Made by a program: the position numbers and the translations under genes. A DNA stretch of 64,000 bases from contig OY735224.1 in assembly GCA_963457665.1 (NCBI GenBank), positions 40,865,114-40,929,113 of the forward strand, in the 5' to 3' direction. Origin of the DNA: Thysanoteuthis rhombus. Lineage: Eukaryota > Mollusca > Cephalopoda > Oegopsida > Thysanoteuthidae. Below, piece after piece: positions 1 through 12,689 of this stretch; within the stretch, counting starts at the first letter, position 1, and the number at the start of each line of letters is the position of its first letter. A model generated the notes under the pieces. The model ran no database searches. It had not been told where the DNA came from and saw nothing but the letters and a program-made list of their open reading frames with translations.

Positions 1-2420
1 ATTCCTTTGAGTTAGAATATAGTATTTGTCTCTTGGTTAGCTGAGTATTGGTATGTTTATATATTTTTCAATGTATCATGTCATTGTTTGATTGTGTGTA
101 TGTGTGCATGTCTGCTTGTCTTATTATAAGATATAACTGTAGCAGTTGCATTATTGTAGCATTGCAGAACAGTTTAATACTAGACACTTCACTGTCATTG
201 AGAAAATAGAAGAGCTACTATAGTCTAGTTGTAATAAACTAAAGTTGAATTAGAAATACTACTTTGCCACTTTCACCACCACTACCACCACCACCACCAC
301 CTTCCCTCTTTTCCAACTGTACAAGGGATATGAAAAGTGCTGGAACTAATGCTAATATTAGAAATAAAATTTATCGAAATTGCAAGTAAATAATAAGAAA
401 CATAGATTCTGGATGCCTGTGAGAATATTTGGATTTAACCTGTATCAATTGAGTGGCTTCCATCTAAAACCTTAGAGAGGAGTATATGGTGCACTTTGTC
501 AATTCTTGTCACATGTCCCGTCATGTCAATCATAGAAATTTTGATTGCATGTCAAGTTTGGTCAATCTTATTGACCAACTATTTTATTGAGAGGAAATGT
601 ACCAATTTACCTTATTTCTTCTGCTAACACACCACATGACTTGTACTATTAATCCTGATGCTGTTTTTCTTAAGGTATTTCCAACCTTTCCCTTTTTTTT
701 CCCCTCTCTTTCACTTTCTGTTTCTTTCATTTCAGCCAGTGATCTGTAGTTACTATGCTTCTATCTTTTTAAAATAGGTTAATTCAATTCCTATTGAAAG
801 AATGGCTAAAGTTAAGGTTGTTAGATGGAAGAGTTGTGAATGCTGACAATCATTAAAGCAGCCATGTTATGAATATTTTAGGTAAATTCTTATGCGCTTG
901 CTTTTCTCACTTACTATAATTGACTGCATCTCATCTTGTATGGAACCAATAAAAATTCTAAAAGTGCAAATATATCAGAATGAATATGTGTGTGTGCGTA
1001 CACAGTTTCAATTGAATGGCTCCAGACACAAACACACACACACAGTTACATATGCTCTATATGGTATATACATTTGAACATAATGAACATCTAAATATAC
1101 AATCACTATTGATTGATAACTTTTCTAATAAAATCAAGCTTAAGTATGTATTTGTTCATCTGATGGAAGCATATTTACACTGCTGCTTATGGATTTTTTT
1201 TCTGTTATAATAGTAACAAATTGAAACAATATTGAATAGTATGTAATTTTTAAAAAATTATAATCTGGCAATATGACTTGCTGTAGCCTCATTTAAATGG
1301 CTCTAAAAAATCCATTTTTAACTAAGCTGATCAAGATAAAATATGAGAATTGCTATATGTAATGAAAATTCGCACGGATTTGTATTTGGTTCAGTGTAAA
1401 CTCATTTTTGTAGCTATTCAAGATCAATGTGTTGCTTTTTTAAAAGTTTGCATATGGAAAGTTCTTCCTTGATTCCAAGTTTTAAGAATGAAATTGGCTT
1501 ATTGCCAATGGAACTATTTATCAAATCTGATTTTTTTTTTAAATGATCAAGGAATTTCAGATTTTTTTTCCATCATGACTAAAATTAAAACAAATGCAGT
1601 TTGCCCTGATTTTATGCTGGGGATACATTCTTACAGGAATATTGGTACAAAACCAATCTACCAAGTATTAAGACACGACATTCACTGTGACATTATAGCC
1701 TTGGAATTGCGCTGATTGGTTGAAATTGCACCTATGGCATCACCAGCTGTGGAAGTATGAACTACGACTGCATACACAAAACTGTTTGATTTTCTGAAAA
1801 AAAAAAAATGAGGCATATCTCAAACCATTGTTAATGCCAATTGGCATAAATCAAACTGGTGTAAAACTGGAGTAGCCTGTATATCCAGTACATACCTTCA
1901 TATAAATGTTTTTACATAGATGTCCAAAGTTGTAGGAGTGATTCCTATGACAAGTTTGTCTTTTAACCAGAGAATTTGGTTGATTTGTGCCAACTTTATT
2001 GTAACGTTTTGACTTTTTGAATTATAATTGCCTTTTACAATCCTATTAATTGACATTATTTGTGGAAATCTACGGGTATTGATAACTAAGATTATCCCAC
2101 ATCTTATGCCTCTTGTTTTTTTATCATTTTCCTGTATCTTCTCATTCTCTCCCTTATCCCTTCCAATTCCTGTTGCCTATCTTTATGTTATACGAACTTG
2201 GATTAATTTCGTTTGTTAGATAAGAATGAGGAATGCACAAAATATTTACTATTGCATCCTCTCTTAAATCTTTCTTTTGCTCTATCTCTCAATGTATCAC
2301 TATTTTAACACCTTTCTTCCTCTCACTGCCTTTCAAATTTTTCGTTCATTGTCTGTTGCTTTTGATATCCTGTCAGCAACCCTGTCTCTATATACCTTTC
2401 TTTTATTTTCATCTCAGCCA

Positions 2421-2428
<8 letters not shown>
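1..2428. other. No gene or repeat recognised
   Basis: AT-rich sequence with a short CCA-rich run near 280-300, a small CA tract near 1030-1045 and short homopolymers. Open frames are below 76 codons, lack splice-site support and match no family I know. Confidence 0.5.
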
Positions 2429-2453
<25 letters not shown>

Positions 2454-2572
2454 ATGTAATATAATATATAAAGTGTTAGAGCATCTGTCTCTGGGTCTGA
2501 AGTGAAGGTTTCAACTCCATCTAGCAGTACTGGAAGGGATACTGAAGAGTTTTGATACAATGAAACAGTCGT

Positions 2573-2639
<67 letters not shown>
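2429..2639. repeat. (TA)n microsatellites, two arrays
   Basis: Pure TA runs at 2429-2453 and 2576-2639 (about 32 units) flank the tRNA-like segment. Confidence 0.9.
2465..2545 (+). repeat. tRNA-derived SINE head between TA arrays
   Basis: An A-box-like GTGTTAGAGCATCTG at 2473-2487 and a B-box-like GGTTTCAACTCC at 2507-2518 are spaced as in a tRNA. This suggests the RNA polymerase III promoter half of a SINE. The segment sits between TA arrays at 2429-2453 and 2576-2639. It is not an intact tRNA gene, since no complementary acceptor stem is visible. Confidence 0.5.
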
Positions 2640-2643
<4 letters not shown>

Positions 2644-3259
2644 TTAAAATTTTTTCTATTATTTATTTTCTTTTCCCTTTCACGATTATCTTTTCATTTT
2701 TTCTTCTCTATCTTTCTTAGCTCCTACATTGCCCCTTTCACATTCCCTTCTCTCACTTGCTCAATTCCCTCTTGCTTAATATTATCATGTAGGTATCTCA
2801 ATCAGAAAATTTAATTGATTCCAGCTCAGAAGGGACAGATGTCAGGCAGATACTACTCTGATCCTTGATAGAAAAGTGTAATAATTGTACAGACGAACAA
2901 GCAAAATATTAGTATAGATTATTTTCAAAGTTAATGGTGTAAATATTCTTTTAGATATTGTGTATATAGTATTATATATACACATGTATCCAATCGTTGT
3001 TTTTTTTTTTTTTTTTTGTAACCAATGGCATTTTTTTTTATATAAGTAATTAAATTTCATATGTTTTCATGAAATTTTTAGGATGTACAAGTACAAATCA
3101 TAATTGACATTGTATTACAGAGGATGGAGACTAAAAATCTTTTTCAGAAATGAGACAGATTCGTTCCAAGAATGTCTGATGGAATAAGTAGTGGAATTTT
3201 TCTATGTCTTGCTGTTCATCTTTGAATCAGACAACAGAATGTTTATTCATTGGTTCAGA

Positions 3260-3717
3260 TTAGGTAATTGCACCTTGAATTATTAATCATATCTCGGAGT
3301 TCTTTGATGTACAGATGTAATATAAGGAAACTAACAAAATCACTTGAAAATGAATTCAAGCTTGCACAAAGAGCAATGGAGAGTACGATGTTTGGAATAA
3401 CTCTTGGAAATAAGAAAAATATCAAGATAAATCTGAGAGCAAACCAGATTAAAAGATATTATAGTAGTAATTAAGTGTTAAAAATGGAGATGGGCTGGAC
3501 ACATAGGAAGAAGAAACAATGACAGATGATGTGAAGTATGAATAGATTAGTACTCCTGGAATAGCAAACATAGTATGGGAAGACCTGACATAAGATTGAG
3601 AGATAAAATAGAAAAGTTTGCTGGATAAGACACAGCAGAAGTTGTCACAGTCAGTATGTGAGGTGCTGCAAAAAGCCTTTGTCTTGGACTTCTGATGGCT
3701 GATAATGATGATGAAAG
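3260..3717 (+). pseudogene. RTE-like LINE reverse transcriptase, 3' fragment
   Basis: Frame 3268-3474 reads LTKSLENEFKLAQRAMESTM then FGITLGNKK. This is the motif that follows the fingers/palm core in RTE-type reverse transcriptases (usually LxxAQRAMERxMLGITLRDK). After a stop, WRWAGHIGRRNNDR and then GRPDIRLRDKIEKFAG appear in shifted frames, the usual C-terminal WAGHxAR...GRPxxRWxDxxEKFAG order. It ends near a short GATGATGAT tail, typical of RTE 3' ends. It is 5'-truncated and interrupted by stops and frameshifts. Confidence 0.75.
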
Positions 3718-4717
3718 TTCTTGGGACCATTCTTGGTATTTTCTTTGTTCATAGAACAACCAAAGTCATTAAATATGACGAAGAATTCTATTCTTTTCTT
3801 ATATGTACGTGTGTTTATTCATGTGTTCTGGTGCTCCTTACCATTTTCTCTACAGACTGGAAAATTGGGATTAGTACTCCTGTACATCCCTTCAAAAAAT
3901 ATTTTTGTTATTTTTTTTTAAAAGAAGCTTTTTGACTCTAGCTTTGACGGTTTATTAATAGTATCTAGATTCTTCACAATCTAGATATTTCTTGATGTTT
4001 TTTTAACACTCTATTTTAGATGTTTTCCTGTAGAAAACTCAAGTGGTGTCATGAATAGAATCTATTCTTATTATATCTATTCATCAGTGGAATTTTTTTT
4101 TTTTTTTTACTTAACTTCAAATTTTGATCCTACAGTTTTTCATTTATTGACTCTGATGGTGAGTTCTGGTATTCTTTTCTCTCCAAGCAGACAATCCAGT
4201 TTTAAACTGCAGTGAATTTTAAGTATATAAGCATAACACGGAGTAATAATTAGAAAAACATTCACCCCCCACCCAGACCAGTTGGTTTTGTTATACACTT
4301 TGTTGCTAGGTGAATATTGTGAGAAATGACAGCAAACAAAACCTATTTGTACCCATTTCTCAAGTCAGAGTATGTTTTTACCATTAGTGACCTTTGCAGG
4401 ACAATAATAAGTTGAGGATAAGAGAAATGTTTATCTCCAGGAGTATAGCAATTGATGTATCTCATCTCTATCTTTCTCTCACTTTTTTTTCCTCAAGTTC
4501 CCATTTATTTGAACTAGTGATTGACCAAAAACTTTTCTACTCAAATCCACATACTGAATGACCTTTAAACTGTCTGTACATGGATCAACATATTTGTTTG
4601 GTCAACAAGCAATTTTTTTTTTCTTCTCGCGATTAAGATTACCTGAGATCAACACTAAAGATTATCAGTATGATGAACATTGGCTGTTATAAAAGTCTTA
4701 ATGTTTTTGATATTATA

Positions 4718-4722
<5 letters not shown>

Positions 4723-4761
<39 letters not shown>

Positions 4762-4768
4762 CGCGCGT
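4723..4768. repeat. Compound TA/CA/CG microsatellite
   Basis: TA units at 4724-4753 pass into CA and then a short CGCGCG run, an alternating purine-pyrimidine tract. Confidence 0.85.
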
Positions 4769-4863
4769 TTAAAAGAAAAAGGTAACTCCAGACTTGTTGG
4801 GTTTATAATCAAGATTTTTTTGTGTTTCTTTGAATTTTTGAGATGAGGTATTATTATTATTTG

Positions 4864-5176
4864 TATTATTATTCGGACTATCCTCATCTTGGTTGTTTTT
4901 CATACAACGTTTCGGTCGTTGTACTCTACGGCCTTCATCAGGTATCATCTGGTAGGTGTGGGGAAGTAACGAACCGAACCCTTTTAATCCAAACGACGGG
5001 GGTTTATTGACCGCACTCCCCTCCTAGCATTAGTATTATTATTGTCTCACACTGAGATTGAACCTAGAATCATTAGATTACTTGCAGTAATTTTGTCTGA
5101 TTCTGTAACGACTACGCTATGTGTCCATAGTTGTATGAAAAACAACCCCAAGATGAGGATAGTCCGAATAATAATA
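4864..5176. mobile_element. Foldback element with 45-nt near-perfect inverted arms
   Basis: Left arm 4864-4908 and right arm 5130-5176 are reverse complements, identical except for two extra bases in the right arm. The arms begin with TATTATTATTCGGACTATCC. The 221-nt interior carries, on the minus strand, a CCTGATGAAGGCCG...CCGAAACGTTG motif beside the left arm (about 4905-4942) and a tRNA-like segment (5053-5119). The arm core (CCTCATCTTGGTTGTT) recurs at 19611-19670 and 43603-43978, so this is a family. The CTGATGA...GAAAC motif links it to Penelope-like elements (see 52655-53240). Confidence 0.8.
5041..5122 (-). repeat. tRNA-like SINE segment inside the foldback
   Basis: On the minus strand, TAGCGTAGTCGTTA (A-box-like, 5106-5119) is followed by AGGTTCAATCTCA (B-box-like, about 5053-5065). 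The spacing is compatible with a tRNA-derived pol III promoter. Confidence 0.5.
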
Positions 5177-6332
5177 GAAATAAGATTTTTTGTGTTTTGA
5201 AAACTTGTGATATCAATCATATTGAAGTTAAATCCAATAAAGAGCATTTAATAGTTTCTGTCAATTTAAAGGTGATATCTTGTTTTATTTTTTGTTTTGT
5301 AAATTTACAGTTAAATCTTTGTTAGCAGATATGACTTCATTTTGGACCCCTGCCCTCAAACTCATCTTTTTGTGTGAGAGAAAAAAGCCAGGAATGATAA
5401 GTTGTTTTTGGTACCAACAATTCTTTCTTTCTTTCCAATGGAGTAGATGAGTGACCCATAAAATATTGAGCACTTCTCTACTCCCCACAGGCCTCTCAGA
5501 ATATGGCTTGATACCATCAAGTTCAGAATGGTCTCAATATTCTTAATGGCTGCTATGCTGTAACAGATTGCACCAAAAATCCTATCATATTGAGTATTTA
5601 GCCGTAAACAAGGGATCAATCTCCCAAGTGATGAAAAGATGACTTGGAGGGGGGGAACAATTCGTATTTTTGTGATCACTTCAATTACAGATTTTATCCA
5701 TTGCCAATTTTGATAAAAAATATTTTCATGACAATAATGATATAATGGTTAAGTGATGCAGCTGTCAATCAATCAATAGGGTGTGGCTACTGGAAGGCAT
5801 TTATTATGGTTATACAATATTATGTTTAACTGTTTGAGTACCATTGCCTGGTATCTGTTGAGATAAGCACTGAGGTACAACTACCTGCACAGCAATCAAT
5901 CAAGATGCAATGCAGCCTCCTCTGCATTCATTGCCCGATTTGGCACTAAGCTTAACTGAACCACTACTCTCTGCGTTCATGTTCTTCATGTTTGCACTCT
6001 ACTAGGTATTTTTGTCAAGCTTCTCTGTTTATTGATTGTATTTTGCTTTCTATTTTCTATTATTTTTCTATATTTGGAAATTAACATTGAGATCACGAAC
6101 CAGAATCAACTCTGCTATGTTTGTTGAAAACTATCAAGTCTTTGAGTATTTGATGACTACAGCATCCATGTTATTGTGTATTTGCAATGTTCTTTGCATG
6201 AATTGAATCAACAGGGTTCAAATTTCTTCAACAATTCAGAATCGTAGTGTTCATCTCTTCATTACTTTTACAAACTTGATTCTGTCTCAATATGTTTGCT
6301 TTTTCTCTGCTTTTCAGTAGTATCTATTTATC

Positions 6333-6680
6333 TACCTCTGCCAACAAAGTTGGAAGAGGTATGAGTATACACTTGTCTGTTTTTGCACTCATCTCCAAAA
6401 GTTCTTCACGGATTTTGATGAAATTTCCTGTAAGGGTTTGTCATGTGCTAAGGAATAATTGATTAAATTATGGGGTAGATCTTGGAAATTTTCTACAGTT
6501 AACCACCATGCATTGCAGCTATATGTTCACACACTCTTTCCAAAAGTTCTCAATGAATGTCAATTCAATTTTCTGAAAGGGAGGGCAATTGAGTAAGGAA
6601 TTGGTTAAATTTGGGGGCAGATCCACAAATTTTTCCCCCATTGATATCCATACATGTTCATTTGTATACTACTATATATC
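6333..6680 (+). repeat. Dispersed invertebrate repeat with start hairpin
   Basis: Opens with a small hairpin, ACCTCTGCCAAC / GTTGGAAGAGGT (6334-6360). Two diverged units follow containing AAAAGTTCT...GATTTTGATGAAATTT and a GATTAAATT...GGGTAGATC block. The same unit language recurs at 23405-23885 and 25205-25690. I recall similar repeats from several marine invertebrates. Confidence 0.6.
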
Positions 6681-6689
6681 TTGGTCTCA

Positions 6690-8560
6690 AATGTAAGGAG
6701 AGCTATCTTGGCTTTGTTATCTCCCTTTAAATTAAAGAGCTTTAAAAAAAACAAAAAAAACATTTGTGTCTTTATTTTTGTAGTGTTTGAAAAAAAGAAT
6801 TAAATTTTAAAAATTAGTTTATTGCATTTTTATTCTTTGCTGGGATTTTTTTGTATTCAAACACAAAAAGAGAAAGAATTATTGAATTGGAGTTGATAGT
6901 AATGAAACGGATAAATGAATAAATGAAAATGACCACTTGAATAAGTATAGGTATGTCTTAGGGTAACAATGATTTATTTTGATTGGGAGTTCTTTTATTA
7001 TTCATTATTTGTGATGTAAATTTAGTTTTACGTTTCTAAAGATCAAAAAAGGTCAGAATGGGTTAAGTGCCTTGGAAATTGGCGTCGTCTCTAGTCTTTG
7101 AATTATGCTACAGTGAAGTCGTGTAGAATTTTCCGTTTGTGATGTCATATTGGTTTTTAAAAAGTTTTGAATTTTGAAACATTTTAGTTTTTGGATGTTG
7201 AATAAAGGGTACCAAAATAATCCATATTTGATTTATCAATTATTGAAATATAAAATAGGAATTGGAAGAATAGTTCTAACAGTCTTCTATAAGTTTATTT
7301 TCATTTGAAGCTATTGAGATTAATGAGTATATAGCATTTTCTCTTAATGTTGTTAAATGGTGAATCTCTATTATGATTACTTGAGAAATTGAAAAACGAA
7401 AAAGGATTAGCTTGTAAATAAAGTGGTTCAATTAGTAAATGCATAAACTTTCTAATCCTTTATTACAGACAAAAAAATGTGATTTACTCAGTTGAATTGT
7501 ATACAATGTAATAAAAAGCCAATGTGTCTCACCTATATTTAGTAGTTCTGCAACAAACCATATAGAAAATTGAGTTGGGAGTAAAAATTTTCCATTGCTG
7601 TAATAATCATTATAAAACCTGTCTAACTGATTTTTATATCTTAGAACTAAAGAACAGCAAACAATGCATCTATCTTGATGTTCACATTCTATACACATTG
7701 TTCTTCTCTTCATCATCTTATCATCAAATAGTGATGACTGCTATAGCACTGAGTAACCTGATTTTTCGTTCCTGGGTAGTGAGTGTCATTTCTCAATTGC
7801 TGATGTGTAAAAAGTATGAAAAATGGCTACTTTGGGCCAGGATAGTGATATTCATATGTTGTTGCTGTTGTGCAAATTTGTCCAAGTAGATTTCAAATTA
7901 TCACTGTCCTGGTCACAAAAGCAAAGTTTGACAGGAATAATTGACATTTTCTATACACTTTACTCATAATCAATTAAAGAATAACACTTGATACATCGAA
8001 ATAAAGGGAAAAAAAGTAAAAATTTGTTACACAATGTTATCAATCATCATACTTTACAAGCAAAACTTTTGAAAGGAATCGAAGTTCTTGGTATTTGTCC
8101 CCTGCCTAAGTTTTAAAGAATATCTCCAAATTTACTGATGAAGCTTCTATTGATCTATGAAATAAGAAAATCTAAACCTGAAATTTGAAAAAACATGTTA
8201 TATTCATACCACTTGTTTTTTTTATTTTCTGAATCTTTCATACTATTTGTGAGCAGTTTTTGAAATATAGGACCCTGTTTACAGCTCTCATCACAACTTT
8301 GAAATGGTATGTAAATTTTAGCAGCGGAGTGCTTCTGATTACCAGGTACTTACTACTACTGCTTAATAAGTAAATTTTGATTGAAAAAGAATTGCTGGAA
8401 GGCTGCCTTTGGTGACCATTAAGTTCAATGTGCTGTCACTTTGGGGAATTCATATATTTCCTTTATTCTAGACACACTCAGCCATTTCCTCCTTCATCTC
8501 TTCTCTCTATCATCTTTCTTTCTCTCTCATTCTGGAGACGTTCAGCTCTTTTCTCATCCC
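6690..8560. other. No gene recognised
   Basis: AT-rich DNA. The longest open frames (7432-7716 minus, 7575-7889 plus) overlap each other on opposite strands, lack splice or family evidence, and are probably chance. Confidence 0.45.
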
Positions 8561-8569
8561 TTGCAATAT

Positions 8570-8735
8570 AATGAAATAGGATCGTTTATCATCTGTGATG
8601 AGTGTGAACACACATTCCTCAGTTTCAATATAAAGTTGCAAATCAGACTAGAAATTCATTTATTCTTCAAGTTGAAGCATTTTAATGGTATAGCACTAAC
8701 TAAACTCTAGCTATGTTGTGCCATTTTTGCTGTGT
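8570..8735 (+). repeat. Dispersed repeat R5, diverged copy
   Basis: Shares the ordered blocks AAGTTGCAAAT, ATTCTTCAAGTTG and AGCATTTTAATGG with 28780-28915 and, more distantly, 42340-42665. Class unknown. Confidence 0.4.
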
Positions 8736-9084
8736 TACGGTGATGTACCAACTCAGAAACAGGAATTGAATCATTGTAATGTTTAGTTGAATTTTACTTA
8801 GAAAGTAGAGAAATAAGATGGATACAAGAGGTCATTTGGTATTAACTGGCTTATCATCTATATAGGAATGTATACCCCTGTGAGTAAACATTACCTGTAC
8901 AAGTAAACAATTGACCGGGGGGGGGGACTATTGTTTTGGTTTAAAAGTAAAATAGTTTAACCTATATCTCTAGTCTACAATCAGTGATAGAATCTTTCAG
9001 ACTTCAGCCTTATGACCATGCCAGTAGATCTTCGCTGAATTTGTAACGTTTGGGCTTTCTTGGGAAAATAGATGTTTTCAGATA

Positions 9085-9520
9085 TATTCACTTCTAGAAA
9101 CTGTCAACCAATCTAGTCAGCATAGGTTTCTTCAGTCTTTGGCTGACTATGTATCGATCAAGCATACTAGCTGCATCAGTCGAGCTAGAGGGATGAAAAT
9201 TCAAGCATTTACTCATTATATCTTGAAAAAGTTTTTTTTTTTTTGCTTTTTGAAAATTCCTCCTTGAATTTGATTTTAGTGAAGAGTTCAATTTGTACTA
9301 TAAGTTTATTCTAAATTGATCTGTTGTGCGTAGGCTTCACATGAGTTATTTTGAAAATTCAGACCTTTTTTACTGAACATTCCCCGACAATAGGCGAGAG
9401 AAGTAACTTTTTCATTGATTATCCCTTTTTCAAATTTTTAATTGATCATCCCAACATTGTATGCAGCCAAAAAATGTTGGTCCTGTGACAATTTCTATAG
9501 AGTGACTCGCCTGCCCTATT
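9085..9520 (+). repeat. Dispersed repeat R1
   Basis: Shares a long colinear similarity with 28262-28560: AGAAACTGTCAA, CATAGGTTTCTTCAG, AAATTGATC, TTTTTGAAAATT, GAGAGAAGTAAC/ATCAC, TTTTTCATTGATTA and CCAAAAAAT blocks occur in the same order. Both copies are on the plus strand. No coding capacity or terminal repeats were seen. Confidence 0.65.
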
Positions 9521-9553
9521 TTCTTTAAAAAAAAAAAAATTAAAGCCATTAAG

Positions 9554-9562
9554 TGTGTGTGC

Positions 9563-9602
<40 letters not shown>
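9554..9602. repeat. (GT)n/(TA)n microsatellite
   Basis: Short GT-rich lead followed by about 20 TA units. Confidence 0.85.
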
Positions 9603-9607
<5 letters not shown>

Positions 9608-10289
9608 CTATTAAGAAGTAGTAGATTTGGTTGATATACCCAAGTATTCATTGCAAAACTGGAAGATTCTTTGTCTGAAAAATGATAAAATCACTTTAGC
9701 TGACTAATTAAGAGCGTAGATTTATGGCTTACATAGCATATGTTGTGTGAGACTATCTTTTTTTTTTTAGATATTGTAAGATATGATGTTTTTTTACATA
9801 AAAAGTTATGTTAATAAATCTTTTTATATCTATCTGACTTTTTGTAGAATTTTTTTGCATGTGTTCTGGAAATTTTTTAGTATTTAGTATTACAAAGTGT
9901 TATTCCCATATACTCTCAGATCATGACAGTTTTTCTCCATTTTGTATCCATTATTTATTATTTACATAAAGAATATCTACTGATGTCTTTGAATGTTGAT
10001 GCAACACAGAAAGAAAAGGTTGGGTCAAGGATATGCATTGTGAGTCACTAAAAAGAAATACTCTAATTCCTAGTCAAGAAATCCTCAGTATTTGGTCATT
10101 GCATAATGGCAGCAAAGCTTTGTGTCTTTTTGGGGATATTTGGAATACTTTTATGACTAATCAGTCTTATTCTACTGACCTCCCTTTCTGTAAGTGTTGA
10201 CTAATGTGTTTTTAATTAAGTGCAAGGTTTTAAAACTGTTTTTTGAGCTGAAGTGCTGTTGGTAAAACTATCTATAGACTTATCTGTAG

Positions 10290-10590
10290 ATGTTCAAGTA
10301 AGTAGTGCCCTTATGCTAGATACGGCTTCAGCCATCATATTACTACTTGTGATTTGTGAAATAGGCAAGTACCTGAAGTGACGTTACTCACTCCACCCTA
10401 CACTAATTTACCAATAGCAACAGGTAGAGATGGATTCATGCCTTTCCAAGGACATTGGTGCAAAGCAAACACAAACTATCTCAACCAGTGTTTGAACTCA
10501 GCTTATCAAGTCCATTCTCTGTGCCAGTACCCACCTGGCAACCTCACACCTTTTGTATACAAGAAAATTTTTCTATCAAGTTCTGAAAAA
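10290..10590 (-). repeat. tRNA-derived SINE family A, long copy
   Basis: The plus strand reads from a tail block (AGTGCCCTTATGC, CGGCTTCAGCC) to GGTAGAGATGGATTCATGCC and then TGTTTGAACTCAGC. On the minus strand the last block is a B-box (GAGTTCAAACA) preceded by an A-box-like GGTACTGGCACAGA. Related copies lie at 26615-26880 (minus), 43995-44235 (plus), 48985-49125 (minus), 12440-12530 and 55065-55200. Confidence 0.65.
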
Positions 10591-10599
10591 CTCTCTTTA

Positions 10600-12430
10600 C
10601 TGTGAATGAAGGAAACTGAAATTAATATTTTATCATTTGGTCAATAATATTTATTATTTAGTGTAGAGTTGCTTGAAATTTCATCACCTGTAAAAATTTG
10701 ATGGTTATTCTATTTCTTTGATTAGCACGCAGAGATAAATTTTAAAAAAAAACCTGTCATATGACCTTTTAGTTATTTATGTATGATCTTCTGGGGCAGA
10801 AATATGTATTATTAAATTCAGTCTGAAACACAGCCACAGTCATGGCCTACCCAATCAGGGTTGTCAGATGTCTTTTGCCACACCAAATTTGTTTGGTGTT
10901 GGAAACCAAATTAAGTAGTTTTGGTTCCAAAATAATGAAATAACTTGAAATCCATCATCAAACTATGTTCACAGGAAAAATGTATGATAATAAATGATGT
11001 ATCCTATTATTCATGTGTAAAAGATAATCATCTTTTGTGAATTTTCCTTCAGTACCAGATCTTTATATTCAGACCTAAATAGCTTTGTTCATTACCGTAT
11101 TTTGCTCAATTTTAGTCATGAAAAATACCAGTTGGCAACCCTCTACCCGATGACAATTAAACTCACTTATAATGGCTGGGGAGATGTAGCTTGCTAGTCA
11201 TAATTCTATAACTTTTAAGTTGGTCTGGAATATAGTTATGTAAGAGTTAGTTTTTTCAAATTCATATTGAAGAATCATTTACTTATTGCTCAAGTATCTC
11301 TTTTGAAAGGGTTAGATTTTAAAGAAGAAATAATATCACTATCAGAAATTTAGTAATTTGTTATATATATGTTCTTGTGAGTTCTTTTAGTTGCCAGTTG
11401 TTATATATGGAGAAGGTTGTAATGAACTGTTCACCGCGTGGACTGGATGCCACTTGTTTTCCTCTGAACATATTTGTAACCAATTGATATTGTAACAGAC
11501 AGCTTCTGGTTACTTGAACCATAACTCCTGTCTTTCACCACATGTCACTCATAACATCTTCAACTTGACTCAAACACTACTGTATCACTCGATTGCCGAC
11601 CATTTCTACACCCTGGCCCTCAGCCAAACAGAAGTGCCAGGAGATGGCATCACAATAGCAGTAAGAGTAGTCTTCATTCAACTACTTAACATGATTTAAA
11701 TTATGATTATTTTGTCTCACATGATATTTATTTTGTATAGTTCATTAAGTTTATTTTCTATGTTTACAAATCTGCTTCATTTTCCTCCGGTGCTTTACTA
11801 AAACATTTTAGCTTTAGGAACATTTGAGGAATTTTGGTTATAATTTTTGATATTCATGGATATACTGAAAACGTTTGTTTGAAAAATTTATGAACTTGTT
11901 TGTTTTATTCTCACCAACATGTAATTTATAAAGGGAATTGAAGGAAAACTTCTACTTCTGCTAATTTTTTCTGACGATGGAGTTAAGAATGGAAGGCATA
12001 ATCTTTAAAAATATTCAAAATCAATGTTTTGCTTTCAGCAAAAAGATTGTTTCTCTCTTATGTAGGGAAAAACATGAAAAATGCTATTATCATCATCATC
12101 ATCATCATAATAAATAGAAGAAACGAGTGTGTGTCTGTGAGATGCTTTAGTTAATTTCAATGTCTGAGTGGCAGGGTTTCTCAAATGAGAAGTTTTCAAA
12201 GAATTTGATAATTAAGGTTGGGTGGGGTGTGGGACCAAACGAATATAAACCTCAGACTTAATCATTTCCCATGTTGTGTAGCATGTGAAGTAATGATTTT
12301 TTGTCTCCATTTCTAGAACAATCAATGGAGACCCAATCATTGGTTGTAGCAATTGTGGGTTGTTACATGCTAGCCTGATTCCCAAGATGAACTGCCATAC
12401 AAGGCTAAAGGGCTCCATTTGTGCTGCAAT
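10600..12430. other. No gene confirmed
   Basis: Mostly AT-rich unique DNA. A less AT-rich patch at 11499-11660 lies in an open frame (11514-11699) and is followed by GTAAGAG at 11660, resembling a donor, but the peptide matches nothing I know. A short CAT trinucleotide run lies near 12090-12110. Confidence 0.4.
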
Positions 12431-12439
12431 TTAACTTTA

Positions 12440-12530
12440 GCTGGATGTGGAGAAGTGGATCCATGCCTTCCCCAAGGGCATTTGTACAAAGTGAATCCAA
12501 ACCATTAACCATTAGCACCTCCAAAGTATA
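12440..12530 (-). repeat. SINE family A, truncated copy
   Basis: GTGGATCCATGCCTTCCCCA followed by GGGCATTTGTACAAAGTGAA matches the central SINE-A block at 10430-10480. Confidence 0.5.
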
Positions 12531-12689
12531 AACCTGGTGCCTGTAATGTTTGAGTTATAAACCCATTTTTGATTCACTAATGTATCAGTTTTATTTATTT
12601 AACCAACTATTACTAACATCATGTCTATTGTGTAGATGTAGAAAAAAATCAAACAGGATGATGATAATTATAATTGACAATATGGAAAT

